A stretch of DNA of 64,000 nucleotides from Solimonas soli DSM 21787 (GTDB lineage: Bacteria > Pseudomonadota > Gammaproteobacteria > Nevskiales > Nevskiaceae), in the NCBI RefSeq assembly GCF_000474945.1, contig NZ_AXDW01000010.1:186001-250000 (forward strand), written 5' to 3'. The notes under the pieces were generated by a model that was not told the DNA's origin, did not search any database, and saw only the letters and a list, made by a program, of their open reading frames with translations. This document shows, piece after piece, positions 1 through 10,955 of this stretch. Numbering within the stretch: position 1 is the stretch's first letter; each line of letters starts with the position of its first letter. Position numbers and translations under genes: made by a program.

Positions 1-1890
<1,890 letters not shown>

Positions 1891-1910
1891 GCGCCGTCAC
1901 GGAGACCGCC

Positions 1911-2801
1911 ATGGCCGAACCCACCAAGAAGCTCGCGGTCCTGATCGACGCCGACAACACGCAGCCCTCGATCGCCACGGCGCTGCTCGCCGAGATCGCC
2001 AAGTACGGCGTGGCCAACGTCAAGCGCGTCTATGGCGACTGGACGACGGACAACCTGAAAGGCTGGAAGAAGGTGCTTGTCGATCTGGCGATCCAGCCGA
2101 TCCAGCAGTTCAGCTACACGACCGGCAAGAACGCGACCGACAGCCGCATGATCATCGACGCGATGGACCTGCTGTACTCGGATCGCTTCGACGGCTTCTG
2201 CCTCGTGTCTAGCGACAGCGATTTCACCGGCCTTGCTTCGCGCCTGCGCGAGGCGGGCCTCACGGTCTACGGCTTCGGCGAGCGCAAGACGCCGGTGTCG
2301 CTGCGCGCCGCCTGCGACAAGTTCATCTATCTCGACGTGCTGCGCGAACCGGCGAAGGCCAAGAGCGCCAGGCCGGCCGAGCCCCGCGCGGACAAGACGC
2401 TCGACAAGGGGGCCGAGAAAAGCGCGCCGAAAAAGTCTGCCAGGGCACCGGCCCCGCTGCCGGCCCTGGTCGAGGTGGAGCGCTCCTCGCCGAACGTCGG
2501 CGCCGACGCCGAACGCGCCGCCGAGCCGCGCGCCGAGAAGAGCGATCCGAAGACCGACGCCGAACTGCACGAACTGCTCGAACAGGCGATTGAGGATGCC
2601 GCCGACGACGACGGCTGGGCGCCGCTCGGTGCCGTCGGCCAGCTCATTTCCAAGCGCAAGGCCGATTTCGACTCGCGCAATTACGGTTACAAGAAGCTCA
2701 GCGAACTGGTCGTCGCGACCGGCCGCTTCGAGATCGACGAGCGCAAGTCGGCGGACGGCCGGCAGCGCAGCGTCTACCTGCGCGATCCGAAGGCCGCTTA
2801 G
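1911..2801 (+). CDS. NYN-domain protein with C-terminal OST-HTH/LOTUS domain
   Basis: A 296-residue protein. Residues about 7-145 form a NYN (PIN-like) domain: '[10 protein letters not shown]' holds the first acidic pair, and '[15 protein letters not shown]' and '[15 protein letters not shown]' hold the remaining Asp residues expected to bind metal. A charged Ala/Lys/Pro-rich linker (about 145-220) leads to an OST-HTH/LOTUS domain (about 222-290), ending '[11 protein letters not shown]'. Bacterial proteins of this plan are thought to be RNA nucleases or RNA binders, but the target is unknown. The gene lies 20 bases after murA, between murA and hisG, a pair that is adjacent in Pseudomonas, so it looks like an insertion into that neighbourhood. 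Confidence 0.85.
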   Translation: MAEPTKKLAVLIDADNTQPSIATALLAEIAKYGVANVKRVYGDWTTDNLKGWKKVLVDLAIQPIQQFSYTTGKNATDSRMIIDAMDLLYSDRFDGFCLVSSDSDFTGLASRLREAGLTVYGFGERKTPVSLRAACDKFIYLDVLREPAKAKSARPAEPRADKTLDKGAEKSAPKKSARAPAPLPALVEVERSSPNVGADAERAAEPRAEKSDPKTDAELHELLEQAIEDAADDDGWAPLGAVGQLISKRKADFDSRNYGYKKLSELVVATGRFEIDERKSADGRQRSVYLRDPKAA

Positions 2802-2878
2802 CGCCGCCGCAGCGGACGCGTCAGCGCCGGGCGGCTACAATGCCGCCCCTTTCGCGTTTTACTGCACGAGATCCGGCG

Positions 2879-3520
2879 ATGACCGCGCTGACGCTGGCCC
2901 TGTCCAAGGGCCGCATCCTCGAAGAAAGCCTGCCGCTGCTGGCCCGCATCGGCCTCGACCCGGCCGGCGACATCGATCGCCTGCTGCGCGTGCCTTCGCG
3001 CACGCCCGGCGTGTCGCTGCTGATCATCCGGCCGGCCGATGTGCCGACTTACGTCGAGCACGGTGCCGCCGACCTCGGCATCGTCGGCAAGGACGTGCTG
3101 ATGGAGAACGGCAGCCGCGAGTTGTACGAGCCGCTCGACCTCGACATCGCCAAGTGCCGTCTCTCGGTCGCGGCCAGGAAGGACGCGCCGCCGCGCGATC
3201 CGCGCCGCCGCCTGCGCGTCGCCACCAAGTATCCGGAAATCACCCGCCGCCATTTCGCCGACAAGGGCGAGCAGGTGGAAATCATCAAGCTCTACGGCTC
3301 GATGGAACTGGCGCCGCTGGTCGGCCTTGCCGACGTGATCGTCGATCTGGTCGCCACCGGCGGCACCTTGCGCGCGAACGGCCTCGACGAAACCGAAATC
3401 ATCTGCCAGGTCAGCTCGCGCCTCGTCGTCAACAAGGCGGCGATGAAAACCAAGAACGCCGCGATCAGTGCGCTGCTCGCGCAGATCCGCCGGGCTGGGC
3501 AGAGCAGGAAGGCGGCGTGA
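2879..3520 (+). CDS. hisG: ATP phosphoribosyltransferase, short form
   Basis: HisG joins ATP and PRPP in the first step of histidine biosynthesis. The product is 213 residues and begins '[17 protein letters not shown]', a typical HisG start; an in-frame ATG 13 codons upstream is rejected because family homology begins here. The PRPP-binding loop is '[14 protein letters not shown]' (about residues 156-169). At this length it lacks the C-terminal regulatory ACT-like domain of long HisG. Short HisG normally needs HisZ, which is not in the window. It is followed by hisD with five bases between the stop and the chosen ATG. Confidence 0.97.
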   Translation: MTALTLALSKGRILEESLPLLARIGLDPAGDIDRLLRVPSRTPGVSLLIIRPADVPTYVEHGAADLGIVGKDVLMENGSRELYEPLDLDIAKCRLSVAARKDAPPRDPRRRLRVATKYPEITRRHFADKGEQVEIIKLYGSMELAPLVGLADVIVDLVATGGTLRANGLDETEIICQVSSRLVVNKAAMKTKNAAISALLAQIRRAGQSRKAA

Positions 3521-3525
3521 CGATC

Positions 3526-4818
3526 ATGGACGTCCGCCGCCTCGACACGCGCCGCGCCGACTTCGATGCGCAGCTGACCGCGCTGCTCGACCGTGCGCCG
3601 GAAACGAGCGCGGACGTCACCCGCGTCGTCGACGGCATCGTCGCCGACATCCGCGCACGCGGCGATACCGCGCTGCTCGAACTGACGAACCGCTTCGATC
3701 GCCGCACGCTGAACAGCGCGGCCGCATTCGAAGTGCCGAAGGTGCAATGGGCCGCCGCCTGGGAGGCGCAGCCCGCCGATCTGCGCGCCGCGCTCGAAGC
3801 GGCCGCCACACGCATCCGCGCCTACGCCGAACGCCAGAAACTGGCGCCGTTCGCCTTTACCGACGAGTTTGGCAACACGCTCGGCCAGGAAGTGCGCGCG
3901 CTCGAACGCGTCGGCATCTACGTGCCGGGCGGCAAGGCGGCGTATCCCTCGTCGGTACTGATGAACGCGATTCCGGCCAAGGTCGCCGGCGTCGACGAGA
4001 TCATCATGGCGGTTCCGGCGCCAGCCGGCGAACTCAATGCGGTCGTGCTCGCCGCCGCGCATCTCGCCGGTGTCGATCGCATCTTCACGATCGGCGGCGC
4101 GCAGGCCGTCGCCGCGCTCGCCTACGGCACCGCCACCATTCCGCCTGTCGACAAGATCGTCGGTCCCGGCAACGCCTACGTCGCCGCGGCGAAGCGCGCA
4201 GTGTTCGGCCGCGTCGGCATCGATTCGATCGCCGGACCGAGCGAAATCGTCGTCATCAGCGACGGCGGCTCCGATCCGCGCTGGATGGCGATGGACCTGT
4301 TCTCGCAGGCCGAGCATGGCGAGGATTCGGAAGCCATCCTGATCTCGCCGGACGCGGCGTTCCTCGATCGCGTCGCCGCGGCGATGGCCGAGCGCGTGAC
4401 GACGCTGCCGCGCGAGAAGATCGTGCGCACCTCGATCGGCGAGCGCGGCGCACTGATTCTGGTGCGTGATCTAGCCGAAGCCTGCGCGCTGTCGAACCGC
4501 ATCGCGCCCGAGCATCTCGAACTCGCCGTCGAAGCGCCGCGCGCCCTGATTCCGCAGATCCGCCACGCCGGCGCGATCTTCGTCGGCCGCCACACGCCCG
4601 AAGCCTTCGGTGACTACTGCGCCGGCCCGAACCACGTGCTGCCGACCTCGCGCGCCGCGCGCTTCTCCAATCCGCTCGGCGTCTACGAATTCCAGAAGCG
4701 CAGCAGCCTGATCGAATGCACGACGGATGGCGCCAGGCCGCTCGCGCAGATCGCCGGCCGCATCGCCGACGCCGAAGGCCTGCAGGCCCACGCACTGAGC
4801 GCGCGCGATCGGGGTTGA
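3526..4818 (+). CDS. hisD: Histidinol dehydrogenase
   Basis: HisD oxidises L-histidinol to L-histidine in two NAD-dependent steps using a zinc ion. The 430-residue product has the family length and recognisable segments: '[22 protein letters not shown]', '[12 protein letters not shown]', '[10 protein letters not shown]', '[13 protein letters not shown]' (Gln/His zinc ligands) and 'PEHLEL' near the end. The ATG at 3526 was chosen; a GTG at 3517 that overlaps the hisG stop is in frame and would add three residues. The his genes end here: hisC, the usual next gene, is absent, and an insertion sequence begins 50 bases downstream. Confidence 0.97.
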   Translation: MDVRRLDTRRADFDAQLTALLDRAPETSADVTRVVDGIVADIRARGDTALLELTNRFDRRTLNSAAAFEVPKVQWAAAWEAQPADLRAALEAAATRIRAYAERQKLAPFAFTDEFGNTLGQEVRALERVGIYVPGGKAAYPSSVLMNAIPAKVAGVDEIIMAVPAPAGELNAVVLAAAHLAGVDRIFTIGGAQAVAALAYGTATIPPVDKIVGPGNAYVAAAKRAVFGRVGIDSIAGPSEIVVISDGGSDPRWMAMDLFSQAEHGEDSEAILISPDAAFLDRVAAAMAERVTTLPREKIVRTSIGERGALILVRDLAEACALSNRIAPEHLELAVEAPRALIPQIRHAGAIFVGRHTPEAFGDYCAGPNHVLPTSRAARFSNPLGVYEFQKRSSLIECTTDGARPLAQIAGRIADAEGLQAHALSARDRG

Positions 4819-4868
4819 AACAGGCTCTTTTCCCCCGCCTTACCACCCTGCTTCGGAGTGACCAAAAG

Positions 4869-4889
4869 TGGCCCCGCCAAATCGGACAG
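4869..4889 (+). repeat. Left terminal inverted repeat of the IS
   Basis: The 21 bases match the reverse complement of 6022-6042 at 16 positions. A second inner pair, 4894-4909 against 5993-6008, matches at all 16 bases, which suggests the inner pair is also under selection, perhaps as a transposase site. Confidence 0.75.
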
Positions 4890-4948
4890 CCGGATAAGTG
4901 ATGTTCTGCTCTAATCGGACGGCGCCGGTGGCGCCCAAGGAAGAGCAG

Positions 4949-5158
4949 ATGAGAAGGCCCAGAAGGAATCACACCCCGGCGTTCAAGGCCAAAGTGGCAG
5001 TGGCTGCAGTCAAGGGCGAGAAGACCCTGGCGCAGCTGGCCGAGCAGTTCGGACCAAGCGTGATGGACCTGCAGGCCAAGATCGGACAGCTGACGATGGA
5101 AAACGATGTTTTAGAACGCGCGCTCGATCGAGTCCACGGCCCGAGCGCCAAGCGATGA
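4949..5158 (+). pseudogene. IS3-family transposase OrfA, internally shortened
   Basis: This frame encodes 69 residues, starting 'MRRPRRNHTPAFKAKVAVAAV', a classic IS3 OrfA helix-turn-helix start. The ATG at 4949 is preferred over one 17 codons upstream because it matches the family start. After 'LAEQFG' the sequence jumps almost at once to 'DLQAKIGQLTMENDVLERAL', the leucine-zipper-like end. From memory of the family, roughly 20 residues between these parts (the second half of the HTH and the linker) are missing. The stop overlaps the OrfB start codon as ATGA, the usual arrangement for coupling or frameshifting. Confidence 0.7.
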
Positions 5159-5988
5159 TCGACCGGACAGCGGCGCTGCCGGTGACGCAGCAGTGCCGGA
5201 TTCTGGAACTCTCACGATCGACGGTGCATCGCCGGCAGCCTGGATTGCCCGAAGCCGATCTGACGCTGATGCGCCGGATCGACGCGCTGCATCTGGAATA
5301 TCCCTTCCTGGGCAGCCGGCAGCTGCGCGACTGCCTGCGTCTGGAGGAACACCGGATCTGCGGCAAGCGCGTCCGGCGCCTGATGCGGCTGATGGGTATC
5401 GAGGCGATCTACCGCAGGAAGAACACCAGCAAACGCCACCCGCAGCATCCGGTGTTCCCGTAGCTGCTGCGCGGGCTGACCCTCGACCCTCGATCGACCC
5501 ATCAGGTCTGGGCGATGGACATCACGTACTTGCCCATGAAGCGGGGCTTCGTCTACCTCGCCGCCGTGCTCGACTGGGCCACGCGCCGCATCCTGTCGTT
5601 CCGGCTGTCGAACAGTCTGATGACGGACTTCTGCATCGAAGCCGTCGAGGAGGCACTGGCCCGCCACGGCACGCCGGAGATTTTCAATACGGATCAGGGC
5701 AGCCAGTTCACCGGCTTCGAGTTCGTCAGCCTGCTCCAGGGCCATGGCATCCGGATCAGCATGGACGGCAAGGGCTGCTGGCGCGACAACGTCTTCGTCG
5801 CGCGGCTGTGGAAGACAGTCAAGTACTAGGAGGTCTACCTGCACGCCTACGAGTCCGTGTCCGAGGCGCGGCAGCAGCTGACTCGCTACATCACGTTCTA
5901 CAACACCCGGCGTCCGCACTCGTCGCTTGACGTCCAGACCCCCGACACCGTGTACTTCGCCGCGCTGCCATCACGGCTCGCGGCTTAA
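5155..5988 (+). pseudogene. IS3-family transposase OrfB with two amber codons and a lost catalytic Glu
   Basis: The frame from 5155 to 5988 encodes an OrfB integrase interrupted by TAG at 5461-5463 and 5827-5829, which replace expected Tyr and Glu codons. The integrase core is visible: Asp122 in 'WAMDITYLP', Asp180 in 'FNTDQGSQFT', then 35 residues later 'NVFVARLW' has Ala216 where the family has Glu ('FVERLW'). The D-D(35)E triad is therefore broken even if the stops were suppressed. The end 'NTRRPHSSL' is intact in style. The element is dead and probably an old arrival. Confidence 0.88.
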
Positions 5989-6021
5989 CCCGGCAGAACA
6001 TCACTTATAAAACCGGGAAAG

Positions 6022-6042
6022 CTGTCCGACGAAGCGGGACCA
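6022..6042 (-). repeat. Right terminal inverted repeat of the IS
   Basis: Partner of the left end at 4869-4889, with 16 of 21 bases identical in inverted orientation. The last three bases are CCA, the mirror of the left TGG. Confidence 0.75.
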
Positions 6043-6067
6043 CTTCTACCTCACTCCTACTTTCCCC

Positions 6068-6805
6068 TCATCGCAATTTTCTGGAATTGCGTCGGCGTGA
6101 TGACCGAGTTTTAGCTTTTTTCGGCCGTTGTAAATGCGCTGCGACGATTTCACTCAACTCTTCGATCAATTGGTGACGGGAAACGTTCTCAGGCAAGTGT
6201 GCAACATAATTCTGCACGGTGTGCACGACCGCATTTTCCATGACGAAAACCCGCGTATCTAGGTGCTTGGGAGAGCACTTTGGCATGTGCAAGCGCATAT
6301 AAGCTCGGGTGCTGTTGCGGATCATGTTGTCCAATGACAACGGCATCGCGGGCAGTGATAGCTCCGGGTAGTGAAGCGGCAGTCCCAGCAAGACTTTCCG
6401 GTCTTTTTCGTACAACTCGACGAGAGACCGAACGATGATCTTGAGCGCACGGTCGGGCGTCATGCTGATGACGTCATACAACACTGCTCGAACGGTATGG
6501 GCAGCGCGTGCAGACGCATCTTCGTACAGGGCCAGCACGATGGCTTCCTTGTTCGGGAAATATTGGTAGAGCGATCCGATGCTCACCCCTGCTCTCGCGG
6601 CAATCTTCTCCGTACTGAGCTCGTGCCATTTTTCCGTATCCACTAACTCACGCGTGGCCTGCATGATGTTGCCGACTGTGATCTGCGCGCCCTCGTACCT
6701 CGGCGTGCGCCTCCGGCCGAACTTCCTTGCAGCACGCTTCTGACTCGAAACGACCTCCGATTCGCGTGCTTTCTCCGGCTGCCGCATTTCTTCTTTGACT
6801 TTCAT
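6068..6805 (-). CDS. TetR-family transcriptional regulator
   Basis: A regulator of about 245 residues. A basic, poorly conserved N-terminus of some 45 residues precedes a TetR DNA-binding domain: 'IAARAGVSIGSLYQYFPNKEAIV' is the diagnostic recognition helix region. The rest is helical, as expected for a ligand-binding and dimer domain, and the tail 'KKAKTRSSRRRNSRKLR' is strongly basic. The ATG at 6805 was chosen; an upstream TTG at 6820 and an internal ATG at 6787 are possible. It faces the membrane-protein gene at 6957 across about 150 bases, so it probably controls the island operon. The effector is unknown. Confidence 0.85.
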   Translation of the reverse strand: MKVKEEMRQPEKARESEVVSSQKRAARKFGRRRTPRYEGAQITVGNIMQATRELVDTEKWHELSTEKIAARAGVSIGSLYQYFPNKEAIVLALYEDASARAAHTVRAVLYDVISMTPDRALKIIVRSLVELYEKDRKVLLGLPLHYPELSLPAMPLSLDNMIRNSTRAYMRLHMPKCSPKHLDTRVFVMENAVVHTVQNYVAHLPENVSRHQLIEELSEIVAAHLQRPKKAKTRSSRRRNSRKLR

Positions 6806-6956
6806 GTGAGGGACATACAAGGAATATACGAGTTGAATATGAGGTTATCTCACATAGATCATCCCGACAACAAAAAGGCCGTGCCCGGATTCAGGCTGCG
6901 TCAGCGTCTCAGCGGTTGCCTGTGCCGATCACTATCCATGGAAACCGGAGGAGCGA
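6806..6956. promoter_or_regulatory. Divergent control region between tetR and the island operon
   Basis: AT-rich stretch separating the TetR gene and the plus-strand operon. An inverted pair ATGTGAG (6804-6810) and CTCACAT (6849-6855) flanks it, and an AATATA at 6823-6828 could be the minus-strand -10 (TATATT). These are weak candidates for a TetR operator and promoter; no standard -35 partner is clear. Confidence 0.3.
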
Positions 6957-7673
6957 GTGGACCGAAGCCATCAATGGGGCATTTGGTGCGGGATTCTGTA
7001 TCTGGTCGTGTGCGGGAGCGGATTTGTCCTGATCTCAGGCTTCTTTCCGCCACTGAATCCGCAACTCGGCCCTGCTGAGCTGAGCCAGTTATTCATCAAG
7101 AACGCCAGTTCGATCAAGGTTGGAATGATCTTGGTTCAGTCATCCGCCTTTCTCTACATGGCATGGGGCGTTTCGCTATCCGCGCTCATTCGCCGAATCG
7201 AGAGCGACGATGCTCATTTCCTCAGCACTTGTCAGATGATCGGCAGCATCTGGCTTGCCTTCTTTTTTGTGCTGCCGCCAATGATCTGGGGTGCCTTGGC
7301 TTACCGACCTGACATCGATCCTAAACTTCTGCACTTCGCGAACGATGTCAGCTGGATTCTGTTCATCACGCCAGTGCCGCCAGCGCTGATGCAGTACATC
7401 CCTCTAGGTGTGGCCATTCTTCGCCAGCACGAGGAGAACGCCATATTCCCCCGGTGGTTGGGCTATTTCTCGCTCTGGGCTAGCTTCATGTTCGCACCGG
7501 GCTGGCTTCCGTATTTCTTCCAAAACGGACCATTTGCCTGGCACAGCGTATTCGCGTTCTGGGTGCCCGTCGTCGTGTTCTCGACGATCGTCATGACCCT
7601 GCTTTCCTTCATGCATCAGATCGCGAAACAGAGGGGTCGGATTGAACCGGGAACTCGTAGACCAAGGTTTTGA
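6957..7673 (+). CDS. Polytopic membrane protein of unknown function
   Basis: A 238-residue inner-membrane protein with about six hydrophobic segments, the first at residues 8-30 and the last near 195-220, and a basic C-terminus 'KQRGRIEPGTRRPRF'. It starts with GTG at 6957, preceded by a good ribosome site (GGAGGA). I do not recognise a characterised family. It is the first gene on the plus strand after the TetR regulator and lies 58 bases before the TonB-dependent receptor, so it probably belongs to the same island unit, perhaps in uptake of the same compound. Its base composition is clearly less GC-rich than that of the flanking core genes. Confidence 0.75.
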   Translation: MDRSHQWGIWCGILYLVVCGSGFVLISGFFPPLNPQLGPAELSQLFIKNASSIKVGMILVQSSAFLYMAWGVSLSALIRRIESDDAHFLSTCQMIGSIWLAFFFVLPPMIWGALAYRPDIDPKLLHFANDVSWILFITPVPPALMQYIPLGVAILRQHEENAIFPRWLGYFSLWASFMFAPGWLPYFFQNGPFAWHSVFAFWVPVVVFSTIVMTLLSFMHQIAKQRGRIEPGTRRPRF

Positions 7674-7731
7674 TCAGTTCCCCAAAACATAAAGTAAAAG
7701 AATTACGTTGTTGCGATATGGGAGGAGAAAA

Positions 7732-10317
7732 ATGCGTATTTGGATCAAGAAAATCGCAATGTCCGCGGTATGTATATGGAGCGTCGGCGCCTGGACGGCT
7801 CGCGCGGAGAACGGGCCTGCTTCCGAGGCGCCCGTTCCGGAGCAGGAACAATTTCCTCCGATGAACGCAGGCACGATGCAGGTGGCCGAGGATCGCGGCG
7901 CGGAAGACGGCAGCGAGGCGGCCGGTGCTGGGCCGCTGCCCACGATACCGGTGCCCTCATCGGAAGACGACGGATCCGCGACAGAAGCCTCTCGAGGGAA
8001 TAATGGACAAAGTCGTCTGATCGAAGAGATCATTGTCACGGCGCAGAAGCGGGAAGAGCGCCTCAAGGATGTGCCCATCTCCATCGCGGCCTTCAGCGCG
8101 GATTTCCTCAGCGCCAAAGGCGTGTCGACCCAGCAGGACTTGCCGAAAATCACGCCGGGACTGACTTTCAGCGGCGCCGTCAGCTTCGCTTCTGCGTATA
8201 TCCGCGGCGTAGGCACGGACGCCTTTCTTCTGGCCGATCCGGTCGTGGTGACTTACATCGACGGCGTTTACTTCCCAGCCGCCACGACGCAGTTCGAGAA
8301 CTTCGGCATGGTCGAGAAGGTCGAGATAGACAAAGGACCACAAGGAACGCTGTTCGGACGCAACGCCTTGGGTGGCGTCATCGCCGTCACGACGCTGGAT
8401 CCCTCTCTGGAGTCCGTCAAGGCTTCTGCAGATGTGAGCTACGAGAGCTTCGTCGGAATCGACCCCGGCCGTTACGCTCTGGACGCGTCGGGCTACGTGA
8501 GCATCCCTGTCATGGATTCGCTCGCCGTCAGCGTGTCCGGGCTCTATCGGCAGAACGACCCCAACTTCGAAGACTGGGTCGGCCCCGTCAACACTCGCCA
8601 TCCGCTGGAGGCAGGCCGTGCCGATTCCTTTCGGATCAAGACGCTCTGGAATCCGACCGACTGGTTCAAGCTCAGGCTCAACGCTTCCAATTTCTATTCG
8701 AATGATCCGCAAAGGACGTTTGCGGTCAACTTCGCGCCCTCCCCGCTGCTGGGGGCGGCGATCAAAGCACAGGATCCGTACGGAAAGGGACAAGTCGATA
8801 CATCTCCAGCCAGCTGGAGCAAGGGCAGGACTTACTTTGGCGACCTCACCTTGCACACCGACTGGACGGACATACAGTTTCTGGGCAGCGACCAGAAGAT
8901 CAAGTCCATGGTCCGCTACGACTTCGATGCCTCGCCGATACCGATCGCGGAATACTACATGCACAATGACGGGCCGATCTTTTCGAGCGGCCGTTCGGCC
9001 GAACTGCGCTTCCTATCGAACGACAGCGCGCCTGACTGGTTGCAGTACATCGCGGGCATCTACGCCTACGAGCAACAGTCGGGCCTCGAGCACGCGGTCA
9101 TCTCCGCGCTCGCGACCAATCTGAACGAGGGCCGAATCGCAGGCATCGCCGTGCCCGGCCTCTCCGATTTCTACAAACAGCTCATTCAGATTCCCGGCGT
9201 GGGCGGCCTACTTCCCCCGGGCGTGCAGCTAGCGCTGGGCGGTGCGCTGAAGGCCAGATCGATCGCAGGTTATGGCCAAGTGACCTTCAAGCCTTACGAC
9301 TGGGGCTCGTTGACGCTGGGCGGTCGCTACACCGAGGACAAGAAGTGCATCGACTACGCGTATCAGGGTGCCTACTTGAGCGACGAAACCCTCGTGACTC
9401 TGCTCAACTACAGCGGCTGCGATGCGTCACCGTACCGGGGTATCGTCCTGAACAAGACCGACGATGCCGAGTATCGCAGCAAGACTTACCGCTTCGATCC
9501 CAAGATCACACTCGATTTTCGTCCCGGCGATGGCTGGCTCGGACGCGATCCGCTTCTGTATCTCAGCTATCAGACGGCTTCCATCGGCGATACCTTCAAC
9601 GTCGTCAGCCTGCTGAATAGTCCATCCCTCGCGCTGGGCAGCAAGATCGCGGCTTACGAGCTGGGCCTCAAGACGGTTCTTTTCGATGGCCTTGCCAGCG
9701 TCGATGGCGCCGTCTTTCACTACCGCGAAACGAACGCGCAATCCCAGGTGGTCTCGCTGCAATCCGGTGGGGCCGTCCATTTCGAGAATGTCCCCGAGCT
9801 GCGCACCGTCGGCGCGGATCTGAGCATGGTGTCCTCGATCCTGCCAGCACTGACGAACGACGGCCTGGTCCTGACATTGAGCATGTGCTACCTGAATTCG
9901 AAGTACGAGAGCTATCCGAACGCCTCGGGCTTTTCGCCGACCACCGGCCTGTATTCCAACGACTACGACTTGACCGGAAACCGTGTCGTCCAGACCCCCA
10001 CGTTCACCGCGAACGCGGGATTGAACCAGACCATTCAATTGTCCAGCGGATCGCTCGAGTTCGGTATCGATTGGTACTACAACAGCGGCTTTTATTTCCA
10101 CGCGCAGAACACGGCAACGTCGCATGTGGCTGCTTATGACACGCTCGGCTTCACGATCAGCTACCTGTACCAACCCTGGAATGTCCGCATTACGGGATTC
10201 GGTCGAAACATTCTCAACGAGCGCTACATGAACGGAATCTTCATCAACGATTTTGGCGCGGACGCATTTCCCGCCCGCCTTTCGTCCTACGGTGTGACGC
10301 TGCACTGGGATTACTGA
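7732..10317 (+). CDS. TonB-dependent outer-membrane receptor
   Basis: An 861-residue outer-membrane transporter driven by TonB. The ATG at 7732 follows a strong ribosome site (GGAGGAG) and starts a signal peptide ending near 'WTARA' (about residue 25); an in-frame ATG eight codons upstream is less likely. An acidic Ala/Glu/Pro linker of about 70 residues precedes the plug, which begins 'EEIIVTAQKREERLKDVPISI' in the style of sphingomonad-type receptors. Plug motif 'KGPQGTLFGRNALGGVI' is clear, and the beta-barrel ends in an aromatic residue, '...TLHWDY'. Receptors of this subgroup often take up plant, steroid or aromatic compounds, not only iron complexes; the substrate here is unknown. Confidence 0.95.
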   Translation: MRIWIKKIAMSAVCIWSVGAWTARAENGPASEAPVPEQEQFPPMNAGTMQVAEDRGAEDGSEAAGAGPLPTIPVPSSEDDGSATEASRGNNGQSRLIEEIIVTAQKREERLKDVPISIAAFSADFLSAKGVSTQQDLPKITPGLTFSGAVSFASAYIRGVGTDAFLLADPVVVTYIDGVYFPAATTQFENFGMVEKVEIDKGPQGTLFGRNALGGVIAVTTLDPSLESVKASADVSYESFVGIDPGRYALDASGYVSIPVMDSLAVSVSGLYRQNDPNFEDWVGPVNTRHPLEAGRADSFRIKTLWNPTDWFKLRLNASNFYSNDPQRTFAVNFAPSPLLGAAIKAQDPYGKGQVDTSPASWSKGRTYFGDLTLHTDWTDIQFLGSDQKIKSMVRYDFDASPIPIAEYYMHNDGPIFSSGRSAELRFLSNDSAPDWLQYIAGIYAYEQQSGLEHAVISALATNLNEGRIAGIAVPGLSDFYKQLIQIPGVGGLLPPGVQLALGGALKARSIAGYGQVTFKPYDWGSLTLGGRYTEDKKCIDYAYQGAYLSDETLVTLLNYSGCDASPYRGIVLNKTDDAEYRSKTYRFDPKITLDFRPGDGWLGRDPLLYLSYQTASIGDTFNVVSLLNSPSLALGSKIAAYELGLKTVLFDGLASVDGAVFHYRETNAQSQVVSLQSGGAVHFENVPELRTVGADLSMVSSILPALTNDGLVLTLSMCYLNSKYESYPNASGFSPTTGLYSNDYDLTGNRVVQTPTFTANAGLNQTIQLSSGSLEFGIDWYYNSGFYFHAQNTATSHVAAYDTLGFTISYLYQPWNVRITGFGRNILNERYMNGIFINDFGADAFPARLSSYGVTLHWDY

Positions 10318-10382
10318 GCATCGAGCGGGATCAATGCTTTCCCCCGAAATCGCGCAACAGCGCAACCGAACAGGAGAAAGAT

Positions 10383-10946
10383 GTGGATGCAGCGAGAAAC
10401 AATGCCGTTCGAATTCCCGGAGAATCCGGAATCTGGTTCGTCGTATTCGCCGAGTTGATGGCGTTCACGGTTTTTTTCTCTGTGGCGCTTGTGTACCGGA
10501 TATTCGATCCTTCCTCGTATTCCGAATCGATCCTGTTGCAGAACCAGCTCGTCGGGCTACTGAACACCGTGATCCTGATCACGAGCTCGTTGACAGCCGC
10601 AGGCGCCGTACATGCGGTGAAGAACGGCGAGGAAAGGCGGGCGTCGCGTCTGGTGCTTGTCACGATCGGCCTGGGTCTGCTTTTCGTCGCAGTCAAGTAC
10701 TTCGAATGGGGATCGAAGATCGAGCGGGGCATAACTCTGAACGCCAATCCCTTCTTCATGACGTATTACGTTTTTACCGGAATCCATCTTGCCCACGTCT
10801 TGATAGGTTTGGCGCTGCTGATTTCCGTGTATCGCGCGCTGCAGCGCGGAGCGGCCTTGAAGATCACGGAGATCGCCGCGCTATTTTGGCATTTGGTCGA
10901 CTTGCTCTGGATCATTCTTTTCACCCTCTTTTATCTGCTCCGATAA
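10383..10946 (+). CDS. Heme-copper oxidase subunit III-like protein (NorE type)
   Basis: A 187-residue membrane protein with five hydrophobic segments, matching the short subunit III-like NorE group. It begins 'PGESGIWFVVFAELMAF' and carries 'YYVFTGIHLAHVLIGL' and 'WHLVDLLWIILFTLFYLLR', the hallmark end of cytochrome oxidase subunit III. The GTG at 10383 follows AGGAG and gives the best family start. NorE proteins help nitric oxide reductase or related enzymes, yet no norC/norB or oxidase subunit I/II gene is nearby. It is followed after nine bases by a subunit IV-like gene. Confidence 0.85.
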   Translation: MDAARNNAVRIPGESGIWFVVFAELMAFTVFFSVALVYRIFDPSSYSESILLQNQLVGLLNTVILITSSLTAAGAVHAVKNGEERRASRLVLVTIGLGLLFVAVKYFEWGSKIERGITLNANPFFMTYYVFTGIHLAHVLIGLALLISVYRALQRGAALKITEIAALFWHLVDLLWIILFTLFYLLR

Positions 10947-10955
10947 CTAACGGCC

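Larger units (their letters stand above)
4869..6042 (+). mobile_element. Degenerate IS3-family insertion sequence
   Basis: A 1174-bp element bounded by imperfect terminal inverted repeats (16 of 21 bases match) starting TGG(C/T)CCCGC. Inside these lies a second, perfect 16-base inverted pair. It contains the two overlapping transposase frames of an IS3-family element. No clear 3-4 bp target duplication flanks it: the outer bases (AAAG on the left, CTTC on the right) extend the inverted repeat instead. Both transposase frames are damaged, so it should not move by itself. It separates the his genes from the accessory island and could mark one edge of that insertion. Confidence 0.85.

Noticed and set aside
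5461-5829. Possible amber read-through making an active transposase
   Set aside because: The catalytic Glu is also replaced by Ala, so suppression would not restore function.
4861-6050. Target-site duplication of the IS
   Set aside because: The flanks AAAG and CTTC are inverted with respect to each other, not direct copies; older decay or a different boundary cannot be told apart.
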